Below, piece after piece: positions 5,292 through 8,482 of a DNA stretch of 8,482 nucleotides. The stretch is taken from positions 1-8,482 of the forward strand of contig CAJUTD010000007.1 in the NCBI GenBank assembly GCA_910589635.1, read 5' to 3'. Position numbers and translations under genes: made by a program. This DNA is from an uncultured Lachnospiraceae bacterium. Its GTDB lineage: Bacteria > Bacillota > Clostridia > Lachnospirales > Lachnospiraceae. Within the stretch, counting starts at the first letter, position 1. Every line of letters starts with the position of its first letter. The notes beneath the pieces were generated by a model. The model was given only the letters and a program-made list of their open reading frames with translations. It did not search any database and was not told where the DNA came from.

Positions 5292-6278
5292 ATGATTTTT
5301 GCGGATAAGTTAATACAGCTTCGTAAGAAAAGCGGCTGGTCACAGGAGGATTTGGCAGAACAGATGAACGTCACCAGGCAGTCTGTATCAAAATGGGAGA
5401 GCGCACAGTCCATCCCGGATTTGGATAAGCTGGTCCGGCTTTCTGAGATTTTTGGAGTGAGTCTGGACTATTTGCTGAAAGATGAGATGGAAGAGGCAGA
5501 AAATCTGAATATATCAGAAGATGTGCCGCAGGTGAAGAGAGTATCTATGGAAGAGGCGAATAAGTTTCTTGCGGTGAAAGAGTCAACGGCGGGGACGATT
5601 GCAAATGCAGTATTTTTATGCATTATCTCGCCCATTTGTTTATTTATCTTAGGAGCGGTAAGCGAAAACGCCAAGCTTGGACTGCCTGAAAATGTGGCGG
5701 GCGGAATTGGCATGGTCGTGCTTTTGGCGATTGTGGCGTCAGCGGTCAGCATTTTCATATCAAATGGAAGCAAGACTGAGCCATTTTCCTATCTGGACAC
5801 CGAAGTGTTTGAAACGGAATATGGGGTGAGTGGAATGGTGAAGGAGCGTAAAGAAAGATATAAAGACACCTATACCAAAAATAATATCATTGGTACGAGC
5901 TTATGCATATTATCGCTGGTTCCACTTTTTGCCACAGCAGCCTTTGATGAAGGGAATGATTTCTTATTAGTTATTATGCTCTCAGTGGGCTTTCTGGTGG
6001 TGGGGATTGGAGTAAATTTCTTTGTCCGTGCCGGCATTATATGGGGAAGTTATGAAAAACTTTTGCAAGAAGGGGATTATACGAAACCCAAAAAGAAAGC
6101 GCAGCCGGTTATATCCGTAACAGCAACGGCATACTGGACGGTCGTTACAGCCATATTTCTTGGATATAGCCTGGCAACACATAATTGGGGTTACAGCTGG
6201 ATCGTGTGGGTTGTTGCAGGGGTACTTTATCCCGCGGTTCTTGCAGTTGTGAAAGCTTTGACTATGAAAAAGAAATAA
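5292..6278 (+). CDS. XRE-family HTH regulator fused to a six-helix membrane domain
   Basis: A 328-aa protein with an ideal AAGGAGG 8 nt before its ATG. Residues 4-62 are a Cro/CI-type helix-turn-helix (LRKKSGWSQEDLAEQMNVTRQSVSKWESAQSIPDLDKLVRLSEIFGVSLDYLL). An acidic and charged linker (63-97) leads to about six hydrophobic segments: 101-123, 137-157, 199-217, 223-246, 275-294 and 302-322. A charged loop with KERKERYKD (184-192) follows the second segment. HTH-plus-membrane proteins are common in Firmicutes and are thought to link a membrane signal to transcription; the ligand and target genes of this one are unknown. It may regulate itself through the dyads just upstream, or the downstream genes, from which it is separated by 57 bp with no terminator. 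The HTH call is firm and the number of helices is approximate. Confidence 0.9.
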   Translation: MIFADKLIQLRKKSGWSQEDLAEQMNVTRQSVSKWESAQSIPDLDKLVRLSEIFGVSLDYLLKDEMEEAENLNISEDVPQVKRVSMEEANKFLAVKESTAGTIANAVFLCIISPICLFILGAVSENAKLGLPENVAGGIGMVVLLAIVASAVSIFISNGSKTEPFSYLDTEVFETEYGVSGMVKERKERYKDTYTKNNIIGTSLCILSLVPLFATAAFDEGNDFLLVIMLSVGFLVVGIGVNFFVRAGIIWGSYEKLLQEGDYTKPKKKAQPVISVTATAYWTVVTAIFLGYSLATHNWGYSWIVWVVAGVLYPAVLAVVKALTMKKK

Positions 6279-6335
6279 TTGCATAGCAAAGGGGAATACA
6301 GCATTTAAATTTATGGAAGGGATAAAAGATAAAAA

Positions 6336-7277
6336 TTGATTATCAGTGCAAGCAGAAGGACAGACATCCCATCTTATTATTCAGAATGGTTTTTTCACAG
6401 GCTGAAAGAAGGATTTGTCTGCGTGAGAAATCCGCGCAATCCTCATCAGGTAAGCAGGGTGAGCCTGTCAGCCGAAGTTGTCGACGGCATTGTTTTTTGG
6501 ACGAAAAACCCTGTGCCAATGTTGAAAAGACTAGCGGAGCTTGAAAAATATAATTACTATTTCCAATTTACTTTGACGCCGTACGGACCTGAAACAGAGA
6601 AAAACCTGCCTTCCAAAAATGAAGTCATCATACCAGCGTTCCGGCGGCTGTCAGAGGAAATCGGCAGGGAGAAAGTGGTCTGGCGGTATGACCCGATTTT
6701 TTTTAACGAGGTATATACCATGGATTACCATCTCCGGTATTTTGCGGTATTGGCTTCTAAACTTGCCCGGTATACGGAGAAATGTACCGTAAGTTTTATT
6801 GACATTTACAGAAACACGAAGCGCAATGCAAAGCAAATGGAAATGCGGCAGGCTACGGCGGCAGAGCAGATGGAATTGTTGGGACGGTTTGCCGAGATAG
6901 CCGGACAATATCATCTTCGTATAGATACTTGTGCAGAGGCAGGAGATTCCAGCGGATTGGGAATTATGCCTGCCCATTGCATTGAAAAGGAGCGCTTAGA
7001 AAGAATCGGGAAATTCCGGTTGGATGTGGGGAAAGACAAGAACCAGAGAAGCGCCTGCGGCTGTGTGGAGAGTATTGATATAGGAGCTTACAATACTTGT
7101 AAGAATGGCTGCATGTATTGTTATGCCAATTATAACCATACGAGTGTCGATAAGAATTTCCATAATCATAACCCGCAATCGCCGCTCATATTTGGAGAGA
7201 TCACGCAAGAGGATTGTGTGAAGGATAGAAAGGCAAAATCATTTGCCGATAGGCAGATAAGCCTGTTCGAGCGATAG
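6336..7277 (+). CDS. DUF1848-family protein with C-terminal CX3CX2C cluster
   Basis: A 313-aa protein. The start is TTG at 6336, giving the family-typical N-terminus IISASRRTDIPSYYSEWF; a stop codon lies two codons upstream in frame, so no earlier start exists. The nearest Shine-Dalgarno, GGAAGGG (6315-6321), is 14 nt away, which suggests weak initiation. Conserved-looking blocks are RNPRNPHQVSRVSL (31-44), VFWTKNP (53-59), FTLTPYG (78-84) and WRYDPIFF (116-123). The C-terminus has CGC (241-243) and NTCKNGCMYCYANY (253-266), in which Cys255, Cys259 and Cys262 have the CX3CX2C spacing of radical-SAM iron-sulfur sites. A radical-SAM relationship would require an unusual C-terminal cluster position, so it is inference; the family is annotated as uncharacterised. 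It lies 11 bp before a response-regulator gene whose ribosome binding site overlaps its stop codon, so the two are probably co-transcribed and may be translationally coupled. Confidence 0.88.
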   Translation: MIISASRRTDIPSYYSEWFFHRLKEGFVCVRNPRNPHQVSRVSLSAEVVDGIVFWTKNPVPMLKRLAELEKYNYYFQFTLTPYGPETEKNLPSKNEVIIPAFRRLSEEIGREKVVWRYDPIFFNEVYTMDYHLRYFAVLASKLARYTEKCTVSFIDIYRNTKRNAKQMEMRQATAAEQMELLGRFAEIAGQYHLRIDTCAEAGDSSGLGIMPAHCIEKERLERIGKFRLDVGKDKNQRSACGCVESIDIGAYNTCKNGCMYCYANYNHTSVDKNFHNHNPQSPLIFGEITQEDCVKDRKAKSFADRQISLFER

Positions 7278-7288
7278 GAGGGAATTGC

Positions 7289-7969
7289 ATGACATATGAC
7301 TGCCTGATTATAGACGATGAGAAACTGCTTGCCGACAGTACAGCGGAATATTTTAATCTTTTTGGCGTTAAAACTGCGCTTGCATACAGTGTTTCCGCTT
7401 GTAGGGAATTTTTCAGAGATAACACGGCCAGGTTGCTTTTGCTCGATATCAACCTTGGTGACGGCAGCGGCTTTGAGCTCTGCAAAGAACTGCGGGAGAC
7501 TACAGAGATTCCGATCCTGTTTATCTCAGCGCGGACGAGCGATGATGATCAGATTATCGCTCTGAGTATTGGCGGTGACGATTATATCCAAAAGCCATAT
7601 TCCCTCAGCGTTTTACTGGCGAAAGTCAAAGCAGTGCTGAAACGCTATGGCAGCAAGGAGCTGGCAAAATACGCGGACGGGCGTTTAACCGTAGATTTTA
7701 ATGCGAGAGTAGTTCTCGTTGACGGAGCTGCTGTAAAGCTGACGTCGCTGGAATTTAAGCTGCTGGCCTATCTGATCCAAAATGCAGGGCGTGTGATTGC
7801 CAAGCAGGAGCTTTTTGAAAAGGTATGGGCAGACAAATTTACCGGGGATGGCACATTGAATGTGCATATCCGTAAAATACGCGAGGCGATTGAGCAGGAA
7901 CCGGGAAATCCGCGGTATATCATTACCGTTTGGGGTGATGGCTATAAATTTATGGGGAGGAATCAATGA
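7289..7969 (+). CDS. OmpR/PhoB-family response regulator
   Basis: A 226-aa protein starting at ATG 7289 with AGGAGGG overlapping the preceding TAG. Residues 1-120 are a receiver domain: acidic pocket D9/D10, phospho-acceptor Asp53 (LLLLDINLGDGSG), switch Ser80 (ILFISAR), aromatic Y99 and Lys102-Pro103 (YIQKPY). Residues about 130-223 are a winged-helix DNA-binding domain (LTSLEFKLLAYLIQNAGRVIAK, then VHIRKIREAIEQ, then the wing YIITVWGDGYKF). It would be phosphorylated by the sensor kinase encoded next, with which it overlaps by 4 bp, and then bind promoter DNA as a dimer. Regulated genes are often adjacent; here they would lie beyond the window end. The DUF1848 gene immediately upstream appears to share the transcript. 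Confidence 0.97.
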   Translation: MTYDCLIIDDEKLLADSTAEYFNLFGVKTALAYSVSACREFFRDNTARLLLLDINLGDGSGFELCKELRETTEIPILFISARTSDDDQIIALSIGGDDYIQKPYSLSVLLAKVKAVLKRYGSKELAKYADGRLTVDFNARVVLVDGAAVKLTSLEFKLLAYLIQNAGRVIAKQELFEKVWADKFTGDGTLNVHIRKIREAIEQEPGNPRYIITVWGDGYKFMGRNQ

Positions 7970-8482
7970 AAAACCGTATTTTTTTCGGCGGGCTTCTTAT
8001 GCTTTTTTTCTTTGAGCTTGTTGTTCTTATGTTGTATGCACTTCCCAAAGCAGAAAAATTACAGGATACCGTGGCAGTGAATGAAGTGGTAAATACTGTG
8101 CAAAACGATTGGCATTCTATGGAAGGGCATATCAACCGTACATCACTTGAATATGTTGTGGTTGGCTCAGACGGAGCTGTTCGATATCGGACAAAAGCCG
8201 GGCTGAGTGAAAGCATCAACGCGGCAATCAGCCATAAAGATACCATTCTGGATATTGAAGTTGACGGTGTGACTGCCGGCAAGGTCATCGTATACAACAA
8301 CGATGCGTTGGTTTTTCAATCTGAGAACCAGCGTACCGTTGTTGTTATCGTAGTGGCGATGTTTTTACAAGGTTGTATTTGTGCCGCATATTTTTTCTAT
8401 ATACACCGCACGGTAATAAAACCATTTCAAAAGTTAAAAAAGTTTGCTGAGCGGATTGCGGGAGGCAATCTTGATATTCCGT
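7966..8482 (+). CDS. Sensor histidine kinase, N-terminal part (cut by window edge)
   Basis: The ATG overlaps the response-regulator stop (ATGA), a typical two-component arrangement implying coupling. The frame runs 172 codons to the window end. Residues 5-27 form a first transmembrane helix (IFFGGLLMLFFFELVVLMLYA), 28-122 an extracytoplasmic sensor region with no recognised fold, 124-146 a second helix (VVVIVVAMFLQGCICAAYFFYI), and 147-172 the start of a HAMP domain (HRTVIKPFQKLKKFAERIAGG). The H-box and ATPase domains are not in the window, so the kinase call rests on topology, HAMP and the partner gene. The ligand cannot be inferred. Confidence 0.9.
   Translation, partial: MKNRIFFGGLLMLFFFELVVLMLYALPKAEKLQDTVAVNEVVNTVQNDWHSMEGHINRTSLEYVVVGSDGAVRYRTKAGLSESINAAISHKDTILDIEVDGVTAGKVIVYNNDALVFQSENQRTVVVIVVAMFLQGCICAAYFFYIHRTVIKPFQKLKKFAERIAGGNLDIP

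Noticed and set aside
6279..6335. Promoter for the DUF1848 gene
   Set aside because: TTGCAT at 6279 and TTGACT at 6258 have no reasonable -10 at 16-18 nt; read-through from the XRE gene is as likely.
7950..8300. A 116-codon minus-strand open frame
   Set aside because: Antisense to the sensor-kinase gene, which has a coupled start and a coherent membrane topology.
1..8482. CRISPR arrays, rRNA or tRNA genes, phage or anti-phage defence genes
   Set aside because: No regularly spaced direct repeats, no recognisable stable RNA, and no nuclease, helicase, integrase or structural phage gene is visible in the window.

Overview
The window looks like chromosomal DNA of a gut-type low/mid-GC Firmicute, most likely a Lachnospiraceae-like Clostridia. 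This is inferred from strong AAGGAGG-type ribosome binding sites, GTG and TTG starts, secreted proteins built from FnIII, Big_2 and BspA-type leucine-rich modules, a lysine-rich LRR C-terminus, and an XRE/membrane fusion regulator. The genus cannot be fixed from sequence reading alone.

Left part (1-1205, minus strand): two small exported-protein genes. The window-edge gene (start at 482, open at the left end) encodes a signal peptide plus fibronectin type III-like domains. Upstream of it, 552-1205 encodes a signal peptide, one Big_2 Ig-like domain and a cysteine/histidine-rich tail with a CX2CX12H zinc-finger-like motif. They are 69 bp apart with no visible terminator and could share a transcript.

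Centre-left (1206-4256): a 342-bp divergent intergenic region holds candidate promoters in both directions and a long hairpin just ahead of the next gene's ribosome binding site. It is followed by an 881-aa exported SGNH/GDSL esterase with a CBM-like N-terminus, a second beta-sandwich module, a helical spacer, an Ig-like domain and C-terminal BspA-like LRRs. The gene ends in a strong 20-bp intrinsic terminator. The protein is probably a surface or secreted carbohydrate de-acetylase.

Centre (4381-5291): a nitroreductase-family gene is followed by a 317-bp gap that is mostly occupied by a compact 194-bp element (4994-5187). The element has perfect 16-bp terminal inverted repeats, flanking 9-bp direct repeats (8/9 identical) placed exactly at its ends, no coding capacity, and an interior that folds into a tight four-way junction of three hairpins on a closing stem. 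It is best explained as a MITE-like non-autonomous mobile element and is the most unusual feature here.

Right part (5292-8482, plus strand): an XRE-type HTH protein fused to about six transmembrane helices; a DUF1848-family protein with a C-terminal CX3CX2C cluster; then an OmpR-family response regulator and the start of its sensor histidine kinase (4-bp ATGA overlap, cut by the window end). The DUF1848 gene is only 11 bp from the response regulator, whose ribosome binding site overlaps the DUF1848 stop, so the last three genes are probably co-transcribed.
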